Positions 17,626 through 25,109 of a DNA stretch of 64,000 nucleotides are shown here, piece after piece. Numbering within the stretch: the first letter of the stretch is position 1; every line of letters starts with the position of its first letter. The translations under genes were made by a program, and so were the position numbers. Under the pieces are notes generated by a model. It ran no database searches. It worked only from the letters and a program-made list of their open reading frames with translations, and was not told the origin of the DNA. This DNA comes from Trichothermofontia sichuanensis B231 (GTDB lineage: Bacteria; Cyanobacteriota; Cyanobacteriia; B231): positions 2,448,501 through 2,512,500 of the forward strand of contig NZ_CP110848.1 in assembly GCF_026240635.1 (NCBI RefSeq), written 5' to 3'.

Positions 17626-17699
17626 TGGCTCAGGCGTGATTTGAACACGCGACCTTGGGCTTATGAGTCCCCTGCTCTGACCAACTGAGCTACTGAGCC
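17626..17699 (-). tRNA. tRNA-Met (CAU anticodon)
   Basis: The 74-base minus-strand sequence folds as a cloverleaf. Acceptor GGCTCAG pairs with CTGAGCC, the D stem GCTC with GAGC, and the T stem GCGTG with CACGC around TTCAAAT. The anticodon loop is CTCATAA (anticodon at 17663-17665). The anticodon stem GGGGA/GCCCA has three G-C pairs, but its outer and inner pairs (G27-A43, A31-G39) are mismatched. CCA is not encoded. An elongator Met is most likely; tRNA-Ile with a modified CAU is an alternative. Confidence 0.8.
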
Positions 17700-17773
17700 G
17701 CAAGCTGTCTTTAGCTATCATATCGCGTTGTGGCCCTTTCTGATACGCCATCCGCCAAAATGGTCTGAAACCT

Positions 17774-17903
17774 GGATTGACTGACCAAACTCGGACTCCC
17801 CTCACCCCCACCCCTGTCCCAGAGCGGGAGAGGGGCTTCCAGCCAGGGGATTGGGGTAAAGTCCCTTCACTCCTGGTGGGAGAAGGGATTTAGGCGTGAG
17901 GAT
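17774..17903 (+). mobile_element. Palindromic MITE-like repeat, third family, copy 1
   Basis: It starts GGATTGACTGACCAAACTCG and contains CCCCTCACCCCC, GGGAGAGGGG, CCAGGGGATT, AAAGTCCCTTC and GGTGGGAGAAGG in the same order as the copy at 58162. The right terminal inverted repeat seen in that copy is not recognisable here. It lies between the tRNA gene and the pentapeptide gene. Confidence 0.6.
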
Positions 17904-17993
17904 AGAGCAGTGAGCAGTGAGGGCAACGGAGTGACTATCTCTGTTTTCTGTTTTCTGTTTTCTCTCCTCGTGAAAGGGGAAAAGATTTGTCAG

Positions 17994-18785
17994 TCAACCA
18001 ATAATTGCGCCCCGGTTGACCAGATCTTCCTTCTGGTTGCTGTCTAGGCTGAACGCTTTGCCAAAGATGGCTCCCTTGACGATCGCATCGCGGAAATCGG
18101 CTTCAGTTAAAAGCGCGTCCTCAAAGTTAGCCTCCCGCAGCAGCGCTTTACGAAAATCCGCGCCCCTGAGAATGGATCGTCGGAAGTCAGCACTGATCAA
18201 GTAGGCATTGCGGAGATCAGCCTTGGTTAGGTCTGCGCCAATGAGATCTGCTTTGGTCAGGTTGGCATGGCTGAGATCCGCCCCCTTGAGGTTTGCGCCA
18301 CTCAGATCAGCAGCGGTTAGGTTAGACCCGATAAAATCCGCCTCGGTTAACTTGGCCCCACTGAGGTCAGCCCCGATTAACTCAGTCCCAATTAACTGAG
18401 CACCAATCAAGTTCGCGTCAATACAATTTGTCCGGATGAGGCAGGCCTCGGTAAAGTCAGCCCCACTGAGCTTTGCCCCAATGAGATTAGCCCCCTTGAG
18501 ACAGGCTTCCACAAAATCAGCCCCAAACAAATTGGCCTTATCCAGATTGGCTCCCCGCAAATTAGCTCGAATTAGGTTAGCTCCAATTAAATTGGCCTCA
18601 CCGAGAAACGATTCGCTTAAGTCAACTCCATTGAGGTTAGCCATACTCAGGTTAATACCCATTAGATCGGTACGGGCAAGATCAGCCCCTACCAAGTCTG
18701 GCAAAATTTCGGGATTAGCTGCCCGCCAGTCATTCCAACGCTGACTTCCCTGTTTGAGGAGATTGAGATGTTCCCGGTTTGCCAT
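17994..18785 (-). CDS. Pentapeptide-repeat protein
   Basis: After MANREHLNLLKQGSQRWNDWRAANPEILPDLVG, nearly the whole 263-residue chain is made of A(D/N)LxG-type pentapeptides, roughly 40 units. These fold as a right-handed quadrilateral beta-helix. There is no helix or signal sequence. Such proteins are abundant in cyanobacteria and mostly of unknown role. The N-terminal module LxxGxxxWNxWR and PEIxPDL is shared with the paralogue at 60654-61403, which suggests a common origin and a conserved cap. Confidence 0.9.
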   Translation of the reverse strand: MANREHLNLLKQGSQRWNDWRAANPEILPDLVGADLARTDLMGINLSMANLNGVDLSESFLGEANLIGANLIRANLRGANLDKANLFGADFVEACLKGANLIGAKLSGADFTEACLIRTNCIDANLIGAQLIGTELIGADLSGAKLTEADFIGSNLTAADLSGANLKGADLSHANLTKADLIGADLTKADLRNAYLISADFRRSILRGADFRKALLREANFEDALLTEADFRDAIVKGAIFGKAFSLDSNQKEDLVNRGAIIG

Positions 18786-19306
18786 AGCGCCTCGTGATGT
18801 TTTGGGAGTTGACCAGCGGTTTCTGCCTTCTCACCCTTCACTATCGTCTTCTAGTTCCAGTCCTAGTGCTGACCGCTGTTCTGGGGAGAAGGCTTGTCAT
18901 TTAGCGAATAGTTGTCGTCACTGTTGACGTTCCTGAATGATTTAATCAGTCGATTTGGTCAGGATGGCAATCCCTTGTCAAAGAGAGTTCATCGCTCCAG
19001 AGTATCGGGCAGGAAAGGAATAGCGTTGTCAGGCAGGAGGGTTACCCGGCTGACGGCGATGACCTCGTCGGGAATGGGTTGCTGCAGTCGCTCAATGTCC
19101 ATCCTGATTCTCCCAATCCCTATGGTCCCCAGTGTAGGGGTGGCTCGCAAGTCATACAAGGACCGCCGGCTGGCACTGCATACCTTGCACCTATGTCTAA
19201 ACTCGATGGTCATACTGGTAAGCACGATCGCCGCCTGCGCGTTAGAGTGCAGGAAAGTAGGAAAGCTTGTCTATCTTTGCACCTGAATATCTTTGTACCT
19301 GAATTA
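18786..19306. other. 521 bp without a supported gene
   Basis: This separates the divergently read pentapeptide and sterol-desaturase genes. Short open frames run on both strands around 18989-19225, but none has a convincing start or recognisable domain. A remnant gene is possible. I see no repeat of the families described elsewhere. Confidence 0.5.
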
Positions 19307-20167
19307 ATGCTAACACCACCCCCCCCTTACTTAACCCATGAACCGCTGATTCGCTTGGGCTGCTTTGTTGGCGTCCTAGTCCTGATGAGTTTATGGGAAC
19401 TGGTGGCTCCCTGTCGGCCCCTCGTTGCGTCTAAACCTCAACGTTGGGGAAGTAATCTGGGTCTAGTGCTTCTGAATACGATCCTGCTACGCACCGTTTT
19501 TCCCCTGACAGCCGTTAACCTGGCGACGATCGCAACGGCCCAAGGCTGGGGGCTGTTGCAGGCCCTCACGCTGCCCGGTTGGTTGGTTTTAGGTTTATCC
19601 GTGCTGCTTTTAGATTTAATTGTTTATGGACAGCATCTGGTGTTTCATTTCGTTCCCCTTCTCTGGCAGTTGCATAAGGTTCACCATACCGATCTCGATT
19701 TTGATGTGACCACTGCCTTACGATTCCATCCCTTAGAAATTGTGCTATCAATGGGGATTAAATGTGTCGCGATCGTCGGGTTGGGTACCCCCGCCCTAGC
19801 GGTGTTGATCTTTGAGGTTTTGCTCAATGCAACTGCAATGTTTAATCACAGTAATGTGAGTTTACCAAATGGGGTCGATCGCGTTCTCAGAAGGTTTATC
19901 GTTACCCCAGATATGCACCGCATCCACCATTCGATCATTGCCCAGGAAACCAATAGCAACTTTGGTTTTAATTTACCCTGGTGGGATTACCTATTTGGCA
20001 CCTACCGCGATCGTGCCTCCCTCAGTCCCCAAGCGATGGCAATCGGGTTATCGGAGTATCAACAGGATTTGCGGGTTACCCAATGGTTCTGGTTGTTGTT
20101 ATTGCCTTTTGGCCCAGTTAGCAATAAAAATGACTGCGATCGAGAAAATGACTGCGATCGAGAATGA
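19307..20167 (+). CDS. Sterol desaturase/fatty acid hydroxylase superfamily membrane enzyme
   Basis: A 286-residue membrane protein with the histidine clusters of the di-iron hydroxylase superfamily: HLVFH, HKVHHTD, FNHSN and MHRIHHS. These bind a non-haem di-iron centre that hydroxylates or desaturates lipid chains. About four helices are predicted. The start MLTPPPPYLTHEPL at 19307 is preferred; a longer frame reaches back to 19079 but its extra 76 residues are unlike the family. The last residues CDRENDCDRE come from an 18-base tandem duplication and overlap an opposing small gene. Confidence 0.85.
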   Translation: MLTPPPPYLTHEPLIRLGCFVGVLVLMSLWELVAPCRPLVASKPQRWGSNLGLVLLNTILLRTVFPLTAVNLATIATAQGWGLLQALTLPGWLVLGLSVLLLDLIVYGQHLVFHFVPLLWQLHKVHHTDLDFDVTTALRFHPLEIVLSMGIKCVAIVGLGTPALAVLIFEVLLNATAMFNHSNVSLPNGVDRVLRRFIVTPDMHRIHHSIIAQETNSNFGFNLPWWDYLFGTYRDRASLSPQAMAIGLSEYQQDLRVTQWFWLLLLPFGPVSNKNDCDRENDCDRE

Positions 20168-20396
20168 TCTCGCCATGATCAGGTACCCACGCTACCCAGG
20201 TCGTCGGGGATTCTGGGCACAATAACTTAGCCTCCTCATACGCATATTGCCCCAACGGGTTGAGCAAGGTGACCCAGGTGTCACGGGTATAAGTGATGTG
20301 ACACGCGGGATACCAACGGGGAGCGATCGTCGCCGAGGGGGTTTCCCCCGGCATCGGTGTGAAACCCAGCGATTGGGCAAGAGTGGGTAAAGCCAT
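20118..20396 (-). CDS. Small conserved-type hypothetical protein
   Basis: A 92-residue protein with WYPACHITYTRDTWVTLLNPLGQYAYEEAKLLC and WVAWVPDHGEIIL. The even spread of Trp, Tyr and Cys and the compact pattern look like a real protein, and I believe similar small proteins occur in other cyanobacteria. ATG 20396 is chosen. The final residues LDRSHFLDRSHFYC are the antisense reading of the 18-base tandem duplication, so the 3' ends of the two opposing genes overlap by 50 bases. Confidence 0.55.
   Translation of the reverse strand: MALPTLAQSLGFTPMPGETPSATIAPRWYPACHITYTRDTWVTLLNPLGQYAYEEAKLLCPESPTTWVAWVPDHGEIILDRSHFLDRSHFYC
20127..20162 (+). repeat. 18 bp tandem duplication containing HIP1-like core
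   Basis: Two copies of AAAATGACTGCGATCGAG lie head to tail. They add six residues to the C-terminus of both opposing genes without breaking either frame. Confidence 0.9.
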
Positions 20397-20822
20397 GTGA
20401 GTTCTCCAGTGTAAAGCAAGGCGACTGAAGGCGAGATGGATTGATCGACTGCCAGTCAGCCAACTGAACGGCGTACCACTCAACGTGATACCCCTAGACA
20501 AAAATTTCCCCCACCGCCTCTCCCTCTAAACTCAACCAGGGGAACTAGACCAGGAGAAACGTACCGGAGAATTTCTGTCTCCATTTTTACAAAAAGTGAT
20601 TTCGATCGCGTCTTGTTGACTCATAAATTCACAAATCCTGACAAATGCATTGCCAAATCTTTGCAATATAAAGATACTATTCTGTTCGCCGAAAAGTAGC
20701 TGAAAAATACAAGTGATGTTGGTTATAGTGGTGTGCTTGCCGAACAGCCTAAAATAGGGCAATGGGGTAATGGGACATAGACTTGACTTGTATCCATTGC
20801 CTTGATTCATCGAGGTATATCT
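20397..20822. other. 426 bp without a supported gene
   Basis: This stretch lies between the divergent genes at 20396 and 20823. An open frame at 20532-20810 on the minus strand has no recognisable domain and an atypical composition, so I leave it out. TTGACT near 20783 is a possible -35 element for the DUF1269 gene, without a convincing -10. Confidence 0.4.
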
Positions 20823-21314
20823 ATGGCTAACTTGACCGTTTGGAAATTCAGCACCGCAGAAGGGGCTGAGAATGCGTTAGAGAAACTGACTGAACTGAAG
20901 AAGCAGCATCTCATTGAAATTGTTGATGCCGCGATCGTGACTTGGCCCACCGGCAAGAAGAAGCCGAAGACCAAACAAGCGATTAATCTCGCGGGTCTGG
21001 GTGCCCTAGATGGGGCCTTCTGGGGGATGCTCTTCGGGCTAATCTTTTTTGTGCCGTTGTTTGGCATGGCGCTGGGGGCGGCGATCGGTGCCCTGTCAGG
21101 TAGCTTTGCTGACTATGGCATCGACGATCGCTTCATCAATGATGTCAAGAGCAAGGTCACGGAAGGAACCTCTGCCCTCTTCCTGTTGAGCGGCGAGGCG
21201 ACTCTGGACAAGGTAAGTGAGGCGTTCGCTGGCGATCAGATGGAACTCATTCAATCCAACCTGTCCAGGGAACAAGAGGAAACCCTGCGCGAACACTTTG
21301 GCCTGAGCGAATAG
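20823..21314 (+). CDS. DUF1269 membrane protein
   Basis: The 163-residue product opens MANLTVWKFSTAEGAENALEKLTEL. It has a glycine-rich hydrophobic hairpin, GLGALDGAFWGMLFGLIFFVPLFGMALGAAIGALSG, that probably enters the membrane, then SALFLLSGEATLDKV and a charged tail. This is the DUF1269 layout; the function is unknown. A short AGGT precedes the ATG at 20823. Confidence 0.88.
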   Translation: MANLTVWKFSTAEGAENALEKLTELKKQHLIEIVDAAIVTWPTGKKKPKTKQAINLAGLGALDGAFWGMLFGLIFFVPLFGMALGAAIGALSGSFADYGIDDRFINDVKSKVTEGTSALFLLSGEATLDKVSEAFAGDQMELIQSNLSREQEETLREHFGLSE

Positions 21315-21326
21315 CTACCGCCAGCA

Positions 21327-22196
21327 TTACGGGTTGACCCAAATGTAGCCCTGACAGTGTAAGGCTCCCGCTTGGATCTGGAGGACGGTTAATTTCACAT
21401 CGGTTCCCAGATCCAGGACAAAATCCGCAAGCACTTCCACCTGGGGTTGTAGTATCGGTGAGGCATCCTCGCGATTGTCAGCAGTTGAACGTTGATAGAT
21501 TAATTCGGGCCGCTGGAATTGCAGGCAGTGGTGGCCCGCTAATTGTAGATTCGAACTGAGGATTAAGGTTCCGCGTGTCCCTGCTTCATCTATCCACGGC
21601 GCTCTCAGCGTCAGGTGTTTGTGCAGTGTCTCTCCTGGAGAATCGTTGGCTAAAACAATTTGCGGTGATTGGCGGGTATCCAGATGTCCCTTAACCCCCA
21701 CTACCTGAGCTGCCCGTAACCACTGGTTCAGTAAATCGGCAACGGCCCCTGCTAATAAGGGTGCCGCCAGCGATCGATTCAAATCCCTTTCCAATAACTG
21801 TAAATTCACAGCTACGGGCACTGGATGTAATAGGCGCAAAGGCTTACCCCGCATTACTTGCCCAAGATTAATCTGAATATCCCGTCCTTCGATCGTAATT
21901 TGGCTGAGGTGTAATCCCTGGTAAATCGCCTGTTGGGCCGATAGGGAAACCTGGGGAATGCAGCCACTTAAGAGTTGGCGATCGCCCGCTACAATGTCTA
22001 CTGTCAACGTTTGCACCGCTTCCAGTTGACTTTTCAAAAACAGTTTGATGGCGGGTTTAAGGAGGTTGCTAATCCAGTGGGGTTGACGACTGGGGCCGGT
22101 TGACCGGGATTCCGGCTGTGACAGGGGGATCGCTTGACTCAGGCGATCGCGCTCAAGGGTAAATTGGCTGGCCGTCTGGGTGGTTTCAGTCGTCAT
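21327..22196 (-). CDS. DUF2993 (LmeA-like) protein
   Basis: The central region KPAIKLFLKSQLEAVQTLTVDIVAGDRQLLSGCIPQVSLSAQQAIYQGLHLSQ is the DUF2993 signature. It is followed by the beta-rich repeats RDIQINLGQVMRGKPLRL and the two-fold NRSLAAPLLAGAVADLL. In actinobacteria a member (LmeA) binds phospholipid; cyanobacterial members are uncharacterised. No signal peptide is obvious here. It is convergent with the DUF1269 gene, ending twelve bases from its stop. The first about 45 residues are low in complexity. Confidence 0.82.
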   Translation of the reverse strand: MTTETTQTASQFTLERDRLSQAIPLSQPESRSTGPSRQPHWISNLLKPAIKLFLKSQLEAVQTLTVDIVAGDRQLLSGCIPQVSLSAQQAIYQGLHLSQITIEGRDIQINLGQVMRGKPLRLLHPVPVAVNLQLLERDLNRSLAAPLLAGAVADLLNQWLRAAQVVGVKGHLDTRQSPQIVLANDSPGETLHKHLTLRAPWIDEAGTRGTLILSSNLQLAGHHCLQFQRPELIYQRSTADNREDASPILQPQVEVLADFVLDLGTDVKLTVLQIQAGALHCQGYIWVNP

Positions 22197-22286
22197 GGGT
22201 GAGTCGAGCAAGCCTCATTGATTGGCAATGGCAGTCATTTGCTTGTCTGCCATCATACTGGGAAACGGCAATACCGGTAAAATTTA

Positions 22287-22316
22287 GGCTCGCCTGAGGG
22301 TATGGTGGGGGTGCTA
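22287..22316 (+). repeat. Degenerate left end of the 112 bp MITE
   Basis: GGCTCGCCTGAGGG followed by TATGGTGGGGGTGCTA matches the first about 30 bases of the 16117 and 28573 elements (GGCTCTCCTGAGTT, TATGGTGGGGGCGCTA) with only a few changes. The remainder is absent. It is probably an old truncated copy. Confidence 0.55.
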
Positions 22317-22411
22317 GATCTTAGCAACGCCGAAGTTTAGCTAGAAGTTTGGCTAAATGATTGGGCGAGATTAGCTAGATTAAGGGTATTTGCTGCCTTG
22401 GTGTCTTTACT

Positions 22412-23245
22412 ATGCTAGCTACCCCTCCTCGCTATACCATCACCTGGGAAAAGCTACCTGATGATTTTGTACTACCCGATGATCCTGTGGACAATATCAA
22501 TCAACCCATGTTGGCGGCGGCTTTAACGGAAAGTTTGCAACTGGCGGGGAAGTTGCCCGAAACTGCCCTAACGCCTACGAATTACGGAATTTGTGCCACA
22601 GTGAATGGTCAGGTTGTGGTCAAGGCTCCGGATTGGGCCTTTATCCCCCACGTCTGGGTTGATCGTGCTGAAGTCGAGCGCAGTTATACCCCGCGGTTGC
22701 AGGGGGATATTCCCGCGATCGTCCTGGAGTTTCTCTCCGATACCGAGGGCCATGAGTATTCGGTCAAAGAAACCTATCCGCCTGGTAAATTCTTCTTCTA
22801 CGAGCAGATTTTACAGGTTCCGAACTATGGTATTTTTGACCCGGCCACTGGGGCACTAGAACTCTACCGGCTGCGGGATACCGGTCGCTATCGCTTGGAG
22901 TCTCCCGATTCCGCCGGGCGATTTTGGCTACCGGAAATGGCTCTCTGGCTGGGGGTATGGCAGGGTGGGCGGGAAAACCGATCGGGCTACTGGCTCCGCT
23001 GGTGGGATGAATTGGGCAATTTGCTGCTGTGGGGCTCGGAACGGCTGCAACTGGAAGCCGAACGCACGGAACAGGAACGCCAGCGAGCGGAGCAGGAGCG
23101 TCAACGGGCGGAGCAGGCCCAACGGCAGGCGGAGCAGGAGCGTCAACGGGCGGAGCAAGAGCGTCAACGGGCGGAGCAAGAGCGTCAACGGGCGGAGCGC
23201 TTAGCGGCTCAACTGCGGGCAATGGGGATTAAGCCGGAGGGGTAG
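22412..23245 (+). CDS. Uma2 family protein with repetitive coiled-coil tail
   Basis: Residues 1-205 form a Uma2 domain (VWVDRAEVERSYTPRLQGDIPAIVLEFLSD, then NYGIFDPATGALELYRL). From about 205 to 270 the chain is a highly charged helix made of heptads ERQRAEQ and AQRQAEQ, ending LAAQLRAMGIKPEG. The tail is almost pure tandem repeat at DNA level and should form a coiled coil. The next gene is a second Uma2 with nearly the same tail, so the two tails have been homogenised or one was copied. The nuclease activity of this family is not established. Confidence 0.85.
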   Translation: MLATPPRYTITWEKLPDDFVLPDDPVDNINQPMLAAALTESLQLAGKLPETALTPTNYGICATVNGQVVVKAPDWAFIPHVWVDRAEVERSYTPRLQGDIPAIVLEFLSDTEGHEYSVKETYPPGKFFFYEQILQVPNYGIFDPATGALELYRLRDTGRYRLESPDSAGRFWLPEMALWLGVWQGGRENRSGYWLRWWDELGNLLLWGSERLQLEAERTEQERQRAEQERQRAEQAQRQAEQERQRAEQERQRAEQERQRAERLAAQLRAMGIKPEG

Positions 23246-23326
23246 GTATTCAGGAGTAAGCTGACAGAATGACCTGCGTTTTACAACTTTCTAGAATAGG
23301 ACCTATCCATCACTCACCCGATCGCC

Positions 23327-24199
23327 ATGACTATTCCCTTCCAAACACTCGGCCTTGTGCTCCCGCCTACCCAACGTGATCTCCCCTGCGATGACGGTGA
23401 ACCGATGGAGACCCAGCGCCATAAGGCCCAAATGGATCTGTTGATTGATGCGATCGAGGTTTGGCTAAAGGGTCGGGAGGATGGCTATGTGGGTGGCAAT
23501 ATGTTTGTTTACTACAGTTTGGCTCAGGTGAAAAATCAGGATTTTAAAGGGCCGGACGTTTTTGTGGTTCTGGGTGTCCCCAAGGGGGAGCGGCGCAGTT
23601 GGGTGTGTTGGGAAGAGGGCAAAACCCCCGATGTTGTCATTGAATTACTGTCTGAAAGTACTGCCGAATTTGATAAGACAACGAAAAAGCAACTCTATCA
23701 AGACCGACTCCACGTGCCGGAGTATTTCTGGTTTGATCCCTTTAATCCCAACGATCGCGCTGGCTTTCAGCTACAGGGTGGTACCTATTACCCAATCGAA
23801 GCAGGTCCTAACGGGGAATTAGTCAGCCAGGTTCTCAACTTAGCCCTAGTACTGTGGACGGGAACCTATAAAGGGATTGAAACGACCTGGCTGCGTTGGA
23901 CCGATCGTGACGGTTTTCTTCTACCCACTGCCCAGGAGGATGCCTACTCCCAGGCGGTCCAAGCGCAACAAGCGGCAGAACAGGAGCGCCAGCGGGCGGA
24001 ACAGGCGCAACGGCAGGCAGAACAGGAGCGCCAGCGGGCGGAACAGGCGCAACGGCAGGCAGAACAGGAGCGCCAGCGGGCGGAACAGGCGCAACGGCAG
24101 GCAGAGCAGGAGCGCCAGCGGGCGGAACAGGAACGCCAACGGGCGGAGCGCTTAGCGGCTCAACTGCGGGCAATGGGGATTGATCCGAATACACTTTAG
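23327..24199 (+). CDS. Uma2 family protein with repetitive coiled-coil tail, paralogue
   Basis: Domain residues 25-200 include NQDFKGPDVFVVLGVP, DVVIELLSEST and VPEYFWFDPFN, a Uma2 fold with candidate Asp and Glu-x-Leu residues. Residues about 215-285 are 14-residue units AQRQAEQERQRAEQ. The final LRAMGI and the preceding about 35 bases match the end of the upstream paralogue. Only 81 bases separate the two genes on the same strand. A pair of coiled-coil Uma2 proteins could form heterodimers; that is inference. Confidence 0.85.
   Translation: MTIPFQTLGLVLPPTQRDLPCDDGEPMETQRHKAQMDLLIDAIEVWLKGREDGYVGGNMFVYYSLAQVKNQDFKGPDVFVVLGVPKGERRSWVCWEEGKTPDVVIELLSESTAEFDKTTKKQLYQDRLHVPEYFWFDPFNPNDRAGFQLQGGTYYPIEAGPNGELVSQVLNLALVLWTGTYKGIETTWLRWTDRDGFLLPTAQEDAYSQAVQAQQAAEQERQRAEQAQRQAEQERQRAEQAQRQAEQERQRAEQAQRQAEQERQRAEQERQRAERLAAQLRAMGIDPNTL
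23998..24130 (+). repeat. 42 bp tandem repeats coding for coiled-coil heptads
   Basis: Three near-identical 42-base units, each encoding AQRQAEQERQRAEQ, and a partial fourth. The paralogue at 22412 has related 21-base units at about 23070-23190. Such arrays vary in copy number by slippage. Confidence 0.85.
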
Positions 24200-24285
24200 G
24201 ATGGTAGAGAGTTGGGGTTACAGAACTGGTAACCACGCAGCCTAGACTGGTTCTATTTCCTATCCTGGGAGTTATAGAGTTATCC

Positions 24286-24897
24286 GTGAAGTCCTCAAAC
24301 CCAGTGTCGTCCGTTGAAGCGCTGACTCTGCCAGAGACGCCAGCCCCAGAGCAACTTGATAATATCAAGGCGCATCTGGATCTGGTATTGTTGGCACTCG
24401 AAGCGTTAGCGGGGATTGGTTCCGAGGCCATGTTGCAAGCAGCAACGACTCTCGGCCTGACGGAGATGTTGCCCGATCGTGTTGCCCTATGGCGTCTACG
24501 GCAGGCCAATCCCCGCCGTAAGAGTCAGGGGAGACGCAAAAAACTCGATGTGGACGAGGCTCGCGCCCTGGTGCTCATTAGCAGCCATTTGGCCACTCAA
24601 CACCAGGAACTGATTCGCCGTGCTGTTGCCCTCCTGGAACAGATGACGCGTCAGGGGCAAGCGCCCTACCGCGCCGCGCTACTGGGGGATTACCTCGATC
24701 GGTTTAGTAATACCTACCAGGAGCGCATGGAGACCAATGAGACGGTTACCCCGGTCACCCTCACGCGGTTGGCCCTCAAGCTGCTCATCGATCTGTTGTT
24801 TTACAGCGGTCCAAGTGGTCCCCGGCGTCTCTGGCTATCCTTACTTGATCGGGCAGCCCCCCCGATCGCCGTCACCAGTGAAGACAAATCATCATGA
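24286..24897 (+). CDS. DUF3038 family protein
   Basis: The 203-residue product has LDNIKAHLDLVLLALEALAGIGSEAML, LPDRVALWRLRQANP and LTRLALKLLIDLLFYSG, as in cyanobacterial DUF3038 proteins. It starts at a GTG. It is soluble and mostly helical. The next gene on the strand encodes a DUF4335 protein; I know the two families as recurrent neighbours in cyanobacteria, which suggests a shared, still unknown job. A MITE lies between the two genes here. Confidence 0.88.
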   Translation: MKSSNPVSSVEALTLPETPAPEQLDNIKAHLDLVLLALEALAGIGSEAMLQAATTLGLTEMLPDRVALWRLRQANPRRKSQGRRKKLDVDEARALVLISSHLATQHQELIRRAVALLEQMTRQGQAPYRAALLGDYLDRFSNTYQERMETNETVTPVTLTRLALKLLIDLLFYSGPSGPRRLWLSLLDRAAPPIAVTSEDKSS

Positions 24898-24928
24898 TAG
24901 GCCAAGCATTATGTTCAGTCACCCTACT

Positions 24929-25035
24929 TATAGTCATTGCAATTTAGGCTGAAACACCACCCTCACCCCCAGCCCCTCTCCCAGAGCGGAAGAGGGGAGT
25001 TAAAAACTGTATCGTTCTTATTTGGATTGACTATA
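24929..25035 (+). mobile_element. 107 bp MITE-like element, full copy
   Basis: It begins TATAGTCATTGCAATTTA and ends TTGGATTGACTATA, the best-preserved terminal inverted repeat of the family. Its palindromic middle is CCCTCTCCC with GGAAGAGGG. It sits between the DUF3038 and DUF4335 genes and so lies inside their presumed operon. Confidence 0.88.
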
Positions 25036-25109
25036 CCCCCTAACCCTCAACCACTAGCGACTTGGCATTCCCACTCTTTTCTCTTTTCTCTTCCCTAAAC
25101 GCCCTTACC

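Noticed and set aside
18989..19225. 78-residue open frame on the minus strand
   Set aside because: No recognisable domain; may be a remnant, but support is too weak.
20532..20810. 92-residue open frame on the minus strand
   Set aside because: No domain, poor composition, and no ribosome site; it fills a gap upstream of DUF1269.
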